Shown here piece after piece: positions 63,631 to 64,000 of a stretch of 64,000 bases of DNA. The notes under the pieces were generated by a model. It ran no database searches, had not been told where the DNA came from, and saw nothing but the letters and a program-made list of their open reading frames with translations. The translations under genes and the position numbers were made by a program. Position 1 is the first letter of the stretch. Each line of letters begins with the position of its first letter. Source of the DNA: Lachnospiraceae bacterium 28-4 (GTDB lineage: Bacteria > Bacillota > Clostridia > Lachnospirales > Lachnospiraceae); the NCBI GenBank assembly GCA_000403275.2, contig KE159598.1, positions 1,287,722-1,351,721 on the forward strand, written 5' to 3'.

Positions 63631-64000
63631 CCGTTTCCCCCATCATATGCATCAGGCATTCTTTCATGTTGGCAAAACCTCTTTTGGCATATTGCTTTAA
63701 GCCGTCACAGCCACTTGTAATATAATACCCGTGATACGCCCTAATCATAGATAAGTCGTTGAGCGCATCGCCTATAACAGCGATTTGATCCGGGCGGTAA
63801 TATTCCTCAATCCACCGCACCCCCGTCTCCTTGCTGACTCCATATGCCGTCACATCGATGACATCCTTATTGCAGTGGAACGATAAGCGTCCGTCAAATA
63901 ACCGGGCAAGTTCCTCTGCCAGCAGTTCCGCCGCCTGGCCGGATTCATTTTTAATAAAAAAGGAGATCACTGTCATCTGCCGGAAGGCTTCCTCCGTCAA
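63611..64000 (-). CDS. HAD-superfamily (Cof-type) phosphatase, partial
   Basis: The C-terminal ~129 residues; the start is beyond the right edge. RPDQIAVIGDALNDLSMIRAY is HAD motif IV (GDALND) of Cof-type IIB phosphatases, and KQYAKRGFANMKECLMHMM a typical end. It precedes the regulator remnant and the radical SAM pair, and may belong to the same operon. Confidence 0.82.
   Translation of the reverse strand: MTEEAFRQMTVISFFIKNESGQAAELLAEELARLFDGRLSFHCNKDVIDVTAYGVSKETGVRWIEEYYRPDQIAVIGDALNDLSMIRAYHGYYITSGCDGLKQYAKRGFANMKECLMHMMGETDESEGR

Noticed and set aside
1-64000. CRISPR arrays, tRNA and rRNA genes
   Set aside because: No regularly spaced repeat array and no tRNA or rRNA signature was seen by eye on either strand; a covariance-model scan was not possible.

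Overview
The window looks like a low-to-moderate-GC Firmicute of the Lachnospiraceae type (Clostridium cluster XIVa relatives). The evidence is the chromosomal cluster rho-rpmE-yqhQ(DUF1385)-prmC-prfA, the DUF4364 and TIGR01212 genes, a YesM/YesN-type two-component system beside a sugar ABC transporter, a Csp-like subtilase, and the kinds of mobile elements carried. Assignment is from gene content and protein recognition only; no database search was run. Almost every gene is on the minus strand.

Positions 1 to about 28.84 kb are a nest of mobile DNA. From about 13.25 to 28.84 kb lies the right part of an integrative conjugative element of the Tn1549/CTn type. Reading in its transcription direction (right to left) it holds a SymE-like protein, a DUF5348-like protein, ParA, ParB, a RepA_N-type initiator, a DUF3846-like protein, a 1,588-residue sortase-anchored adhesin with repeated DUF11-like domains, a class B sortase, a PcfB/DUF3801 protein, the VirD4 coupling ATPase and the start of maff2. 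The maff2 gene is split by a 2.8 kb group II intron whose removal joins the exons in frame. After the second exon the maff2 reading frame stops early, at about 13,245, where a second element begins. That second element (1 to about 13.25 kb, continuing out of the window) is a mobilisable element with TnpV, XRE regulators, a second SymE-like protein, a small RepA-like initiator, DUF3847, a MobA/MobL relaxase, a CHC2 primase and a VapE-type helicase. Two further insertions lie inside it. One is an AT-rich cassette of a secreted protein and a membrane-anchored XRE regulator. The other is a complete 'recombinase in trio' (RIT) element at 4,914-8,125, with three overlapping tyrosine recombinases and symmetric inverted-repeat ends.

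From 28.84 kb onward the chromosome resumes. The conjugative element abuts, and appears to have truncated, the 3' end of a subtilase gene. Then come an M18 aminopeptidase, a DUF2156 protein, recQ, nth, a GNAT acetyltransferase, an ECF sigma factor with a DUF4179 partner, and a carbohydrate locus (HAD phosphatase, GH65 phosphorylase, PIG-L deacetylase, two permeases, a binding lipoprotein, YesM/YesN). The translation-termination cluster (prfA, prmC, yqhQ, rpmE, rho) follows. Divergent from rho are a malic enzyme, a TIGR01212 radical SAM protein and a DUF4364 protein. The window ends with a DUF5722-like protein, rarA, and a little-studied pair of radical SAM genes of the STM4011/STM4012 type, the first fused to a HAD domain, preceded by a remnant of a winged-helix regulator and a partial HAD phosphatase.

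The most interesting structures are the RIT element with its mirrored 9-mer arrays, the intron/maff2/mobilisable-element nest, the radical SAM-HAD fusion cluster, and the GH65/PIG-L uptake locus.
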